Source: Streptomyces flaveolus
Lineage (GTDB): Bacteria > Actinomycetota > Actinomycetes > Streptomycetales > Streptomycetaceae
DNA length: 37,248 nt
Direction: 5' to 3'
Assembly (NCBI RefSeq): GCF_000716535.1
Contig: NZ_JNWV01000059.1
Location: forward strand, 1 to 37,248
Part shown: piece by piece, positions 16,937 to 25,858 of the stretch
How the letters are laid out: every line of letters starts with the position of its first letter
How positions within the stretch are numbered: the first letter of the stretch is position 1
The notes under the pieces: model-generated
Told to the model about the DNA's origin: nothing
What the model saw: the letters and a program-made list of their open reading frames with translations, nothing else
Database searches by the model: none
Translations under genes and position numbers: made by a program

Positions 16937-16995
16937 ACTGATCTTAGATCGAAGGGCTCCGCGTCAGCCTGGCCGGCGCCGAGTCTAAGATCAGT
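16937..16995. repeat. 12-bp perfect inverted repeat
   Basis: ACTGATCTTAGA at 16937-16948 and TCTAAGATCAGT at 16984-16995 are exact reverse complements separated by 35 bp. They lie just outside the N-terminal side of the IS5 remnant. They could be terminal repeats of a lost mini-element, an insertion footprint or a hairpin; I cannot tell which. Confidence 0.6.
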
Positions 16996-17515
16996 CAGGT
17001 CGGCTCCGCAGCTTCCCCGGGACCGGTCCTGCTGGGCCTGCCAGCCCCGCGGCCAGATGGAATCGGCTGATCATCCGCCCTCGGGAGGGCGCCGAACCGC
17101 ACGACACTGCGCTCGTTTCGCCGTTCGGCACCCTTGTTAGCTACCCCGTAGCTCATACGGCGGGCTCCAGTTCTCGAGCAGGCTCCACCACGAGGCGATC
17201 GAAGACGGTGGCGAGGCGACGGCCGGCCGGGGCGTCTCGGTGAACTCGATGGGTCGTACAGCGGCTGATCATGCTGGGACAAACGACGAACCGTTGGATG
17301 CGTCACCCGAGCATCAACTCCGCACGCACCACGTCCGTCTCATGAGCCGGCAGCCGGAACCTCCCTATTCGAGGGGCGCGGCCGGGGCCTGGTCTCGGCT
17401 GTGTAGCCCTTTGGTGTGATGTGCAGCCCCGTCGTGCCGCCCGCGCGGTCCTCCGACGAACCGGCCGTGCGGGCGGCCCCCCGCGAGACTCCCCGAACTC
17501 TGAGGCAGGCAGGCG
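16996..17515. other. Intergenic stretch without a recognisable gene
   Basis: About 520 bp between the inverted repeat and the MFS fragment. Frames on either strand are short and lack coding character; no RNA gene was seen. Confidence 0.4.
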
Positions 17516-17974
17516 ATGGCCCACGCGCAGGTCGGTGATGTCCCCCGCACCACCCCGGCGCCGATCCGCGCACCGCATCCGCCTGTACCCCGTATCCCGG
17601 CCGGCCCCGCGGCGGCACCACGCACTGCGCCGGCCTTCCGCGGCGTACTGCGGCACCGGCACTGCCACCGCCTGCTGCTCTCCTCGGTGGCCGGGCGCCT
17701 CGCGCTGGGCATGGCACCCGTCGCCCTGATCCTGGCGGCGCGAGCAGACGGCCATTTCCTGGCGACCGCCGGCCTGCTGGCCGCCCTCCACGGCATCGCC
17801 CCGGCGCTCGGACTGCCGCTGCTGGGACGGCTGGCCGAGCTGCGCGGCCTGCTCATGCCCTGCTGCCTCGGTGCGGTGCTGGTCGCTGCCGCGCTCGGCA
17901 CCCTGGCCGTTGCGGGCACCGCCCGTCTGCCACTGGCCGCCCTGTGCGTCGCCCTGGCAGGAGCCGGACGGTGA
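17516..17974 (+). pseudogene. MFS transporter, N-terminal fragment
   Basis: About 150 codons covering the first four membrane helices of a major-facilitator transporter. After a Pro/Ala-rich start come HCHRLLLSSVAGRLALGMAP, HFLATAGLLAALHGIAPALG, LPLLGRLAELRGLL (the conserved loop between helices 2 and 3) and CLGAVLVAAALGTLAVAG. It stops at TGA 17972-17974, where unrelated antisense coding sequence begins. A functional MFS protein needs about 12 helices and 400 residues, so this is a truncation. Confidence 0.8.
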
Positions 17975-18440
17975 CTTGTCAGCGCGGGCGTAGCGCAGCG
18001 CGGCGATGGTGATGTCCGGCAGGTGGCGTTCGTGGGCCTCGCGGAGTCCCACCGCCTGGTCGTCATCGACCGAGGCCGCCGGCGACGTCGCCGCTGGGGT
18101 GGCGTCGCTCGGGTCGGCAGCCGGAGCCGGGACCGGGTCGGGCGCGGCCGTGGTCGGCGTGGTGTTCCAGGGGTCGGCGAGGGGGTTCCCGGGCGCGGCG
18201 GCGGGCTGGGTGTCCGGCGGGGGCGGCTTCTGCATCCGCACCGGGTCGGCCTGCATGGGGAGGGCTGCTGGGTTCGGGCCGTCGGCGGCCTTCTTGCCGG
18301 TGGTGGCCCACTCGCGGGCCTCGGTCTCGGTGAAGAACCGCACCTGGGTCTCGCGGGCGGAGCCGCCGATGACGGCCTGGGCCCGGCCGTGGTGCATCGC
18401 CTGCCAGGTCCTCCACCACGGCTCAGGTCGTCGGGAGCGG
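17975..18440 (-). pseudogene. Unrecognised gene fragment abutting the MFS fragment
   Basis: In one minus frame about 150 residues have coding character. WWRTWQAMHHGRAQAVIGGS, TQVRFFTETEAREWATTGKK, a Pro/Ala-rich linker of about 75 residues, and LREAHERHLPDITIAALRYA. The frame collapses at 17975, exactly where the MFS fragment ends, so a recombination joined two broken genes tail to tail. Composition suggests a plasmid or mobile-element protein, but I cannot name it. Confidence 0.4.
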
Positions 18441-18548
18441 CGGGATCCGGCTCCGGCTCCCCGACCAGCCCTCCGGCGAGGTGCAGCCGTCTTCGCACCC
18501 TCCGGCCTCTGGGCAGGCGGATGCCTGCATCGCCCCTTGATTGAGCGG

Positions 18549-18566
18549 TAAGGTCATACGTATGCC
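18549..18566 (+). promoter_or_regulatory. Deoxyhexose-regulon operator A, over the regulator's start codon
   Basis: TAAGGTCATACGTATGCC contains the perfect palindrome CATACGTATG (18555-18564) shared with four other sites at 25.0, 27.7 and 28.8 kb. The regulator's ATG (18562-18564) is the last triplet of the palindrome, so binding here would autoregulate by blocking the start of its own transcript. Confidence 0.8.
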
Positions 18567-19344
18567 AACCGAGTCGCAGCCCGCAACCCGCCTGTTCCCG
18601 CGACGCCTGCCCGCCGGCCGCCTGGGTGTCGCCGTCGTTTCCGAGCTCGTCGACCTGATCGTGACGGGCCAGTTGCAGGAAGGCGAGTTGCTGCCCCCCG
18701 AGGGTCCACTGAGCGAGCACTTCGGCGTGAGTCGCACGGTCCTGCGTGAATCGGTGAAGCGACTGGAGGAGAAGGGTCTGGTGATCGTTTCTCAGGGTCG
18801 CGGGACTCAGGTGCGTGCGCCGGGCTACTGGAACATGCTCGATCCGGTGGTGCTGTCCGCGTTGATCGACAACGACGAGACGCTCGGCGTCCTCGACGAA
18901 CTGACGGTCGTGCGGGCGAGCCTCGAGTCGGCGATGGCGGGCGCTGTTGCCGGATCTCGCAGCGCAGACGGGCTGAGGAGGCTGGAGAACGCGCTGACCA
19001 CGATGCGTGAGAGCGCGTCCGAGGCAGACTCCTTCCGGCAAGCGGATGTGGTGTTCCACTACGCACTCATGGAGATCTCCGGCAACCGGCTGGCGGAGAA
19101 CATCGCCAAGCAACTGTACAAGCGCGCCGTGGAGTCCAGCCGCTACCAGGGGATCGACCCTCCTGACGCGTTCGAGCTGACGCTGAAGGAACACGCTGCG
19201 ATCGTTGATGCCATCTCACGGCAGGACGTCGCCGCGGCCCAAAAGGCGATGCACGATCACATCCACGTCTCGTGGGAGCGCCGTCGGCTGCCCGACCACG
19301 CGCCGCGGGCGCGCGGCCGGGCGCGCGGTCAGGAAAGCGAGTAG
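18562..19344 (+). CDS. GntR-family transcriptional regulator, FCD (FadR-type) subfamily
   Basis: A 260-residue regulator. Residues about 20-85 form the GntR winged helix (LGVAVVSELVDLIVTGQLQE, then GPLSEHFGVSRTVLRESVKR and KGLVIVSQGRGTQVRAPGYW). Residues about 95-235 form an all-helical FCD ligand domain with likely metal ligands: an Asp/His in DVVFHYALMEISGNR, a His in LKEHAAIVDAI and another in MHDHIHV. FCD regulators commonly sense sugar acids. ATG 18562 is chosen; TTG 18541 has no ribosome site. Its start codon overlaps operator A, and the same operator occurs at every promoter of the neighbouring deoxyhexose genes, so it is the obvious regulon repressor. It converges on the lactonase gene with a 16-bp 3' overlap. 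Confidence 0.93.
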   Translation: MPTESQPATRLFPRRLPAGRLGVAVVSELVDLIVTGQLQEGELLPPEGPLSEHFGVSRTVLRESVKRLEEKGLVIVSQGRGTQVRAPGYWNMLDPVVLSALIDNDETLGVLDELTVVRASLESAMAGAVAGSRSADGLRRLENALTTMRESASEADSFRQADVVFHYALMEISGNRLAENIAKQLYKRAVESSRYQGIDPPDAFELTLKEHAAIVDAISRQDVAAAQKAMHDHIHVSWERRRLPDHAPRARGRARGQESE

Positions 19345-20165
19345 ACGTCCGCGGCGTTGCCGCCGAACACCCGCGCCCGTTCCACCGTGGAGAGCCCGTC
19401 GAGCAGGGCCTCCACAGCGGACTTCCAGGGCGCCGCTCCTCCGCCGAGCTCGGCCAACGGCCAGTCGGAGCCATACAGAAGGCGCTCAGGGCCGAAGGAT
19501 TCCACGGCTACGGTCACCGAGGCGGCAAGGTCGGCCGCACACCATGACCCGGGAGCGAGGCCCGAGGTGAGTCCCGAGACCTTCGCGACGACGTTCGGTC
19601 GCCGTGCGAGTTCGCGCAGCCGCGACGCCCACCCACTCCTGTTCTGTCCCGGTTCGGGCGGGCCGCCCAGATGATCCAGCACGAAGCGGAGTCCGCTGTG
19701 GCGCGTGGCCAGGTGGATCGCCTGAGGAAGCTGCCACTCGCGCACGACGAGGTCGAAGCGGAGGCCCTCACGCTCGAGCACGGTGAGACCCGCGCTGACC
19801 TCCTCGCGCATCATCCACTGCGGGTCCGGGTCGATGCGGGTCAGATGCCGCACCCCGACGACGGGAACGGCGGCGTTCATGCGGATCCGGTCGAGCTGGG
19901 GTCCCACCTCCGCCGCGAGATCGACCCAGGCGACGAGACCGGCGACGACCGGTGAGTCCAGCCCGGCGAGCCAGATGCTCTCTTCGAGGCTGTTGCTCGA
20001 CTGCACGACCACGGCACGGTCGAGTCCGGTGGAAGCCAGCATCCCGCTCAGATCGGAGGCGTCGAAGTCGCGGGCGATCGGGGCCATGGTCTCCGCGTCG
20101 ATCCAGTCCTGCGGGTTCACGGAGCGGTCCCACAGGTGTACATGGGCGTCGACACCGGCACTCAT
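19329..20165 (-). CDS. Amidohydrolase-family sugar lactonase (L-fuconolactonase/L-rhamnonolactonase type)
   Basis: A 278-residue TIM-barrel metal-dependent hydrolase of the group containing L-fuconolactonase and L-rhamnono-lactonase. It opens with the metal-binding HxH in VDAHVHLWD (His8, His10); later conserved points are HLTRIDPDPQWM, RFVLDHLGGPP and the C-terminal Asp in LLYGSDWPL. In the pathway it should open the aldonolactone made by the sugar dehydrogenase. ATG 20165 overlaps the mutarotase stop (ATGA), and it is the last gene of the leftward operon that begins at the binding-protein gene. Confidence 0.88.
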   Translation of the reverse strand: MSAGVDAHVHLWDRSVNPQDWIDAETMAPIARDFDASDLSGMLASTGLDRAVVVQSSNSLEESIWLAGLDSPVVAGLVAWVDLAAEVGPQLDRIRMNAAVPVVGVRHLTRIDPDPQWMMREEVSAGLTVLEREGLRFDLVVREWQLPQAIHLATRHSGLRFVLDHLGGPPEPGQNRSGWASRLRELARRPNVVAKVSGLTSGLAPGSWCAADLAASVTVAVESFGPERLLYGSDWPLAELGGGAAPWKSAVEALLDGLSTVERARVFGGNAADVYSLS

Positions 20166-20500
20166 GCGAGGTGCCAGACTTCGTCGATGGGCTGCCACAG
20201 CGCCCCGGGAACACGCTCCTCGGCGATTCTCACCTGGCACGGGTCGGTGTGCGTCCACCATTCCTGCGTGGCCGGGTCCTCGGCGATCCGACGCATGTCC
20301 GCCTCGTGGTCCTCTCCTATGTACTCGTAATAGGCGAAAAGGGTGTCTCCGAAGAGGAAGATGCTGTAGTTGCGCACGTTGCATTCGGTGAGCTTGCGCT
20401 CGACGCTCGGCCACACGGCGCGGTGCAGCGTCAGGTACTCCTCGCGCTTCTCGGGGCGCACACCCACCACCAGGGCCCTGCGCTCAGGTCGAAGGGTCAC
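20162..20500 (-). CDS. rhaM: L-rhamnose mutarotase family protein
   Basis: A 112-residue protein with the L-rhamnose mutarotase signature: EYLTLHRAVWP (His26), NYSIFLFGDTLFAYYEY in the centre and AEDPATQEWW (Trp81-Trp82). RhaM interconverts alpha and beta anomers of L-rhamnose; relatives act on L-fucose. Here it would provide the anomer used by the dehydrogenase. GTG 20500 overlaps the dehydratase stop (GTGA), and its own stop overlaps the lactonase start, so it is translationally embedded in the operon. Family is sure; preferred sugar is not. Confidence 0.9.
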   Translation of the reverse strand: MTLRPERRALVVGVRPEKREEYLTLHRAVWPSVERKLTECNVRNYSIFLFGDTLFAYYEYIGEDHEADMRRIAEDPATQEWWTHTDPCQVRIAEERVPGALWQPIDEVWHLA

Positions 20501-21678
20501 GACGGCCTCCCCCCGGCGCGCGACGGGGCGTCCATCCGGTCCGGCTCGGCCACCAGCCGCAGGGCAGCGCGTTCGGGTCGGATGTGCGGTCCGGTTGCCG
20601 CGGGCTGGGCCGCGGTGGCGCCGACCGGTGACAGCCGGGACTCGTCGACCACGATCCCGATCCCTGGACGGTCGCCCAGAACGATACCTCCGTCTTCGAA
20701 CTGCTGGTCCACGTCAAGACCGATCGGAAAGCGAAGATCCTGGACTTCGCAGGTCAGGAGGTTCGGCACGGCGGCGGCCGCGTGCGCCACCGGGTTGGCG
20801 TTGTACGCGACGGGGCTCACCGGCAGGTCGTGGGCGTGGGCGAGTGTCGCGACACGAAGGAAGTGGGTGACGCCCCACACATTGCCGACCTGGACGATGT
20901 CGACCGCGTTGGCGTCCAGCAGGGGGCGGTACTGCTCCAGCCCGGTCAGGTTCTCGCCGCTCGCGATCGCCGCGCGCACCTTTCCGCGCAGCGAGGCCAT
21001 TCCGGCCGCGTCCCACCGGCGTAGTGGTTCCTCCACCCAGGTGAGGTCCATGCGTTCCTCGATGGCGGCGACGTACCGGGTGGCCTGGGCGTGGTTCCAC
21101 GACTCGTTGGCGTCGAACATGAGCGCCGGTCGGCGCGAGTTACGGCTGAGAACGTCGCGCATGATCTCCAGTCGAGGCAGATCGCGGTCGAGGTCGCGAC
21201 CGCCTTTGAGCTTGCCGGCCTTGAAGCCGCGATCCGCGAACCGACCGTAGAGTTCGGCGAGTTGTTCGTCGGGAAGGCCGTATTCGAGTCCGGAGGCGTA
21301 CCCGGGAACGAAGCGCGAGCGGGCCCCGAGGGTCCGCCACAGCGGCTCGTCGGCGGCCTTGGCCTTGATGTCCCAGAGGGCCATGTCGACGGCCCCGATG
21401 GTGCCGAACGTGGATCCCGAGTGACCGGCTTTGAACACCCAGGCGAGCATTCGGTCGTAGAGCGCCACGACCGACCGCGGGTCGTCGCCCTCGATCGCGG
21501 GAAAGACACGCGCGATGTCAGCATGGGACCCGAGGCCGACCCCCTCGATCCCGGTGTCGGTCTCGATGATGAGGACGGGGACCGGCGTCGCATGGCTGGA
21601 CTGGACCCCGTTGACGTCCCCGGTGATCCTGCCCCAGTCATGGACGGTGCTCAGGCTGCGGTACCCAGTGATCTTCAT
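20497..21678 (-). CDS. Enolase-superfamily acid-sugar dehydratase (mandelate racemase-like)
   Basis: A 393-residue member of the mandelate racemase/muconate lactonizing group. Visible active-site elements are the KxK pair (Lys156, Lys158 in AGKLKGG) and metal ligands Asp189 (MFDANESW), Glu216/217 (WVEEPL) and Glu242 (ASGEN). Asp260 (AVDIVQVGN) follows on strand 6. On strand 7, where dehydratases such as L-rhamnonate and L-fuconate dehydratase normally carry His, the sequence is PVSPVAYNANPVAH with no His directly after SP. It should convert an aldonate to 2-keto-3-deoxy-aldonate. ATG 21678 is chosen over 21699 because GGAGAA precedes it. The C-terminus has about 30 disordered residues. Confidence 0.87.
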   Translation of the reverse strand: MKITGYRSLSTVHDWGRITGDVNGVQSSHATPVPVLIIETDTGIEGVGLGSHADIARVFPAIEGDDPRSVVALYDRMLAWVFKAGHSGSTFGTIGAVDMALWDIKAKAADEPLWRTLGARSRFVPGYASGLEYGLPDEQLAELYGRFADRGFKAGKLKGGRDLDRDLPRLEIMRDVLSRNSRRPALMFDANESWNHAQATRYVAAIEERMDLTWVEEPLRRWDAAGMASLRGKVRAAIASGENLTGLEQYRPLLDANAVDIVQVGNVWGVTHFLRVATLAHAHDLPVSPVAYNANPVAHAAAAVPNLLTCEVQDLRFPIGLDVDQQFEDGGIVLGDRPGIGIVVDESRLSPVGATAAQPAATGPHIRPERAALRLVAEPDRMDAPSRAGGRPS

Positions 21679-21709
21679 CGGTCGTGGTTCTCCTTGCATG
21701 CGCTGGTGG

Positions 21710-22618
21710 TCATTCCTTGGTTCCTCCGGCTGTCATGCCCGCGACCAGGAATCGCTGGGAGAACAGGAAGACGATCAGGACGGGCAGGATCGACACGATC
21801 GTCCCCAGCGCCAAGGTGGGCAGCTGAACGGAGTCGGATCCTGCGGAGCTGGGGTTGAAGGCCGGGGTGGCGGCCAGGAGTGAGGTGAGTCCGACCTGGA
21901 TCGGGTAGCCGTCGCTGGACGGGAGCATCACGAACGGGAGGAAGAAGTTGTTCCAGTTCTGCACGAAGCTGAAGAACGCCACCAGCGCGACGATCGGGGC
22001 GGCCAGCGGAAGGGCGACGCGGGTGAAGACCTGGAAGCCGGTGCAACCGTCGATGCGGGCGGCGGCGAGGATGTCCCGGGGGATGCTCGTCGAGAAGTAG
22101 ATGTAGGTGAGGTAGACGCCGAACGGGAAGAACGACATGGGCAGGATCACCGACAGCGGGCTGCCGATGAGACCGACACTGTTCAGCTCGAGAAAGATGG
22201 GCAGCACCAAGGCGGTGCTGGGGATCAGCATGACGACGAGTGTCAGCACGAGCAGCGCCTGCCGAAGCTTGAACTCCGTGAGGGCGAGTCCGTAGCCGGC
22301 GGGGATGCTGACGAGGAGCGTGATCACCAGAGCGCCGATCGCGTACAGCGCGGAGTTCCCGATCCACGTCGCCACCGCGCCGTCCTGGAAGTCGAAAAGC
22401 TGATGCCAGTTCGCGGCGAAGGCCGACCAGGACCCGGGAGAGAACGGGTGGTCGACGACGAGCGCCTTGGAAGACTTCGTGACGGCGAGGAGCAGCCAGA
22501 CGATCGGGACGGCGAAGAACAGAATGAAGACGACGAGCAGGACGCCGATGATGGAGCGCCCGCTCCAGCCGCTCAGACTCGACCGACGCCGTTCGGTGGA
22601 GAGTGCTGCCATGGTCAT
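21710..22618 (-). CDS. Carbohydrate ABC transporter permease (MalG type)
   Basis: A 302-residue inner-membrane permease. It has six hydrophobic segments beginning with GRSIIGVLLVVFILFFAVPI, and the EAA-type coupling loop DILAAARIDGCTGFQVFTRV near residue 190-210 that docks on the ATPase. The C-terminus ends in VAGMTAGGTKE, the usual ending of CUT1 MalG-like proteins. ATG 22618 overlaps the MalF-type stop (ATGA). No ATPase gene is in the operon; CUT1 importers of Streptomyces generally use the shared MsiK ATPase, so this is expected. Confidence 0.95.
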   Translation of the reverse strand: MTMAALSTERRRSSLSGWSGRSIIGVLLVVFILFFAVPIVWLLLAVTKSSKALVVDHPFSPGSWSAFAANWHQLFDFQDGAVATWIGNSALYAIGALVITLLVSIPAGYGLALTEFKLRQALLVLTLVVMLIPSTALVLPIFLELNSVGLIGSPLSVILPMSFFPFGVYLTYIYFSTSIPRDILAAARIDGCTGFQVFTRVALPLAAPIVALVAFFSFVQNWNNFFLPFVMLPSSDGYPIQVGLTSLLAATPAFNPSSAGSDSVQLPTLALGTIVSILPVLIVFLFSQRFLVAGMTAGGTKE

Positions 22619-23568
22619 TCCTTCTCGAAGAGGCCGCCACGGGTCACGAACACCCAGGACAGCAGAAGTGCGACGACCAGCAGGATCAACGAGATCGCGG
22701 CCGCGCCGTTGAAGTCGTTCTGCTGGAACGCGTACTGATAGGCCAGTTGGTTGAGCGAGTAGTCGTTGGGAACCACCGCGTTACTGGCCTGGCTGAGCAG
22801 CTGTGGCTCGACGAACAGCTGAGTGCCGGCCGCGAGCGACATGACGCCCATGTACGCGACCCACTTGCGCAGCATCGGAACCTGGATCCGCAACGCGATC
22901 TGGACGGCGTTCGCACCGTCGATACGGGCGGCCTCGATCACCTCGGTGCTGATGTTGTTGAGGGCGCCGTACATGATGATGATCCACCCGCCGGCTCCGG
23001 TCCAGAACGCGATGATGGCGAAGATGGCCGGAAGATGGCCCGGCTGAATCACCTGCACGAAGCTGTCGAACCCCATCGCACTGAGCAGACCGCTGACCGG
23101 GCTCGCGGTCGGATCGAGGACGAAGAGCCACAACAGGACGCTGGACGCCCCCGCGAGCGCGCCGGGCAGGTAGTAGACGAAGCGAAGGGTCGTGCTCACC
23201 CACCGGACGCCGATGGCATGGACCATCAACGCCAGACCGACGACGAAGACGACCAGCCCGAGAAGCCAGAAGACGAGATAGAAGGTCACGTGCAGCACAG
23301 CCGGCCAGAACCGGAAGTCGTCGATGACCTTGGTGAAGTTGTCGAACCCCGCGAATCCACCGTCGGCGTTGGTGAAGGCCAGCAGTACCGCGTAGAGCGA
23401 GGGAACGATCCCGAAGGCGATCGTGAGCAACGCGTAGGGCGAGACGAAGACGTAGTCGATCGGACTGTGGGCGACGGCGCGACCGGCCGGCCTGTCGCCG
23501 TCCCGGCGTGACCGCCGACCCTCCGGGGCGTCGACGGTCGCCTGGTCACTCGATGGAGCGACGGTCAT
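22615..23568 (-). CDS. Carbohydrate ABC transporter permease (MalF type)
   Basis: A 317-residue permease. About 35 cytoplasmic basic residues precede the first helix (YALLTIAFGIVPSLYAVLLA); five further membrane segments follow and the EAA loop is EVIEAARIDGANAVQIALRI. It pairs with the MalG-type protein to form the channel. ATG 23568 starts one base after the binding-protein stop. Together with the binding protein it should import the mono- or oligosaccharide that induces the operon. Confidence 0.95.
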   Translation of the reverse strand: MTVAPSSDQATVDAPEGRRSRRDGDRPAGRAVAHSPIDYVFVSPYALLTIAFGIVPSLYAVLLAFTNADGGFAGFDNFTKVIDDFRFWPAVLHVTFYLVFWLLGLVVFVVGLALMVHAIGVRWVSTTLRFVYYLPGALAGASSVLLWLFVLDPTASPVSGLLSAMGFDSFVQVIQPGHLPAIFAIIAFWTGAGGWIIIMYGALNNISTEVIEAARIDGANAVQIALRIQVPMLRKWVAYMGVMSLAAGTQLFVEPQLLSQASNAVVPNDYSLNQLAYQYAFQQNDFNGAAAISLILLVVALLLSWVFVTRGGLFEKE

Positions 23569-23569
23569 C

Positions 23570-24940
23570 TCACTTCACCACGTATCCGTTGACCTTGGCT
23601 TGGTTCTCGATCGCCGTCTGCCACGTCGGGAGCAGGTCCGCGATCGACTTGCCGCCGGTGATACCCGGGGTGATCGTCTTCGCCCAGATCGCCTCCTGGC
23701 TGAACGTGGGGTACCCCCAACCACCCCAGACCCGCGACGCAGCGGTCACCACCGGCTGCAGCGAGGTGGCGTAGTACTTGCTCGCCTCCTGCTTGGCGAC
23801 CCACTTCTCGGCTGCGGGGGCGTACGCCGGGTAACCCGGCGCGGCATCGACCTGGTACTCGTCGGCAGTGGTGACGAACTGCACGAACTTCTGGGCAGCC
23901 TTGAGGTTCTTCGAATGGCTGGAGATGAACCAGGTTCCGCCACCCACGTTCCCCGTCACAGCCTCGCTCTCGCCCTTCCACGTCAACGGCGCGGCAACGC
24001 CGAGCTGTCCGGCCGGAACGTCGAGCGATTCAGGGTTGTGGAAGATCGCACCGGCGTACCACGCCGGCCCCGGCATCATCAGCACCTTGCCGGAGTACTT
24101 CTTCAAGAACTCAGGGGTGAACACGCTGACCACCGGTACGGTCCCTTTGTCGCGGAGGGTGTCCAGCATCGAGGCCGCACGCTTGCATTCGGGCGAACCG
24201 GTGTTCACGGTGACGGACTTGGGGCCGGTCACGTCATTGGCCTGGCACTTGCTCGCCCACATGTAGACCTCGGGCGTCCAGGCATCGCCGGCCGTCCCGA
24301 TGACGTAGCCGGGGTGCTCCTCAGCGACCTTCTCCCCGAGCGCCTGGTACTCCTCCCACGTGGTCGGGAGGGCGTAGCCGAACTTCTCCAGCAGGGGCTT
24401 GTTGTACCAGAGCACCGTCTGGGCGAGGTCGTTGCGCAGGCAGTACACGCGGCCGTCCACCGTGCAGGGATCGAGCGAGCCCTTGGTGAAATTGCCGAGC
24501 GTCTCCTTCGGGACCAGGCCCTTGTCCAGCACGGCCGCGAACGCCTGCTTGCCGCCGCTCTTCTGGCTGGCCCACGCCGCATCGTTGTTCTGGCTGGAGA
24601 AGACGACATCCGGCCAGCCACTGCCGGCGCGATCGAAGAGCTGCATCTTCGTCCGGAAGGAGTTGGACCCGTTGGCCGACCCGTCATAGGTGACGACCTT
24701 GATCCTCACGTCAGGGTTCGCTGCCTGGAAGGCCTTCGCGGCAGCCTGTCGGTCCGCGTCCACCCAGACGGTGATCGTCGAGGATGCCTCCTGCTTGGCC
24801 TCGGGAAAGCCGTACTTCCCGTTCGCCGCGCTTCCTCCGCTGCCGCAACCAGCGAGGGCGAGGAGGGCCGTTGCTACGCCCGTCACGGCGACGGTCGACG
24901 CCCTGCGGCGTGAACGCGCCCCGGTGTGGATTCCGACCAT
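23570..24940 (-). CDS. Sugar-binding lipoprotein of the ABC importer
   Basis: A 456-residue extracellular solute-binding protein (CUT1/UgpB-like). The start is ATG 24940 with AAGGGA upstream; an in-frame start at 25153 would run through the operator and has no membrane-protein logic. A basic N-terminus and hydrophobic core end in a lipobox (ALLALAGC, Cys near 35), so it is anchored outside the cell. The mature part begins ITVWVDADRQAAAKAFQAAN, typical of the family, with many Trp/Tyr residues for sugar stacking. It is the first gene of a six-gene leftward operon (binding protein, two permeases, dehydratase, mutarotase, lactonase), with operator B 55 bp upstream. Confidence 0.95.
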   Translation of the reverse strand: MVGIHTGARSRRRASTVAVTGVATALLALAGCGSGGSAANGKYGFPEAKQEASSTITVWVDADRQAAAKAFQAANPDVRIKVVTYDGSANGSNSFRTKMQLFDRAGSGWPDVVFSSQNNDAAWASQKSGGKQAFAAVLDKGLVPKETLGNFTKGSLDPCTVDGRVYCLRNDLAQTVLWYNKPLLEKFGYALPTTWEEYQALGEKVAEEHPGYVIGTAGDAWTPEVYMWASKCQANDVTGPKSVTVNTGSPECKRAASMLDTLRDKGTVPVVSVFTPEFLKKYSGKVLMMPGPAWYAGAIFHNPESLDVPAGQLGVAAPLTWKGESEAVTGNVGGGTWFISSHSKNLKAAQKFVQFVTTADEYQVDAAPGYPAYAPAAEKWVAKQEASKYYATSLQPVVTAASRVWGGWGYPTFSQEAIWAKTITPGITGGKSIADLLPTWQTAIENQAKVNGYVVK

Positions 24941-24994
24941 GAGATGTCCCTTGTCCTGTCGACTTCGTTGACGACTCCGCGCCGAGGACTGTAG

Positions 24995-25012
24995 AGCATA
25001 CGTATTATGTTT
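24995..25012 (-). promoter_or_regulatory. Deoxyhexose-regulon operator B, upstream of the binding-protein operon
   Basis: On the minus strand this reads AAACATAATACGTATGCT, differing at one base (A for C at position 7) from the identical 18-mers of sites C and D2. It lies 55 bp before the start codon, where repressor binding would block the promoter. Confidence 0.85.
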
Positions 25013-25858
25013 GTCACGAGCTCGATACGTCTTGCTGCGAGCTGCTGTGGCCGGTGCGGTCCTCGTGATCGCCCTCGTCTGCGGGCAGGGAGGCAGGGCC
25101 TCTCGGCAGCTCGGGGGCTGCTGAGGCCGACCCGCCATCAGGAGGCGGCCCAACTCCGTCCCGCCCGCGCGGGATCGAGCCGCTCATGACGGACGCGGAG
25201 TGAGTCGTGGCCGGTCGCCGTCGATGGTGACGGCCGGTCACAGGGCAGGGGGGAGCGGCCGGTCGCCGTCGGTGGCGCCGGCGGGTCAGAGAGCCGGGGT
25301 GAGTGGCCGGACACGGGTGTCCAGGGCCGGTACCCACTCCCCGACTGCGGGAGGCGCGCCACGAATTGGCGCCACGCCTGCGGTGCGGTGGCCACGACCC
25401 GGAACGCGCCGCGCGCCCTGTGTACCGGCACGGTCACAGCCGTCGGTCTCCCCGCCCTCGCCCGTCGGAGGTCGGCGCCCCGGCCCACCTCGCTCGGGAC
25501 GCCCCGCACACGGCGATGGTCCTGGAGCGCGTCACACCGGCTGAGCACCGACGCGCTGCTCGAGCCGCCCCCCATGGCCCGGAACGCGCCGCGCGACCCT
25601 GTCGGCACCTGCCTTGCCCGCTGTCCGGAACACCGAACGGCTGCGGCAGCGATGGCGCCGGTGATCCCTCGGGGCGGGTGACGACGCGGCCGTGCGGTGG
25701 CCGTCTGCTCGCGCTCGTCCGACGCGCCGGCGCATGCGAGGTCCTCGGCGGCCCGCCTCGTGGTACACCGGCGCCGCGTGGGCGCCGACGCCCTCCACGG
25801 TCCGGAGGCCGCCGGCGCTTCGGGGCCGGTGGAACCGCACCCCCGTGGCGTCAGGGCC
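25013..25858. other. Intergenic region of 846 bp with degenerate repeats
   Basis: I see no convincing gene although several frames are open because of extreme GC content. About 25200-25310 holds roughly 50-bp degenerate tandem units beginning GGCCGGTCGCCGTCG (near 25208 and 25258) and a third partial unit. GGAACGCGCCGCGCG occurs twice (near 25400 and 25580). It separates the leftward SDR gene's 3' end from operator B and may be decayed sequence. Confidence 0.45.

Noticed and set aside
18541..18561. TTG 18541 as start of the GntR regulator
   Set aside because: No ribosome site, and it would place the entire operator inside the coding sequence; ATG 18562 fits the family length.
17303..19194. 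Long minus frames of 364 and 609 codons over the MFS fragment and GntR gene
   Set aside because: Mostly antisense to the clear GntR regulator and MFS fragment. Only the 17975-18440 part has coding character and is listed as a fragment.
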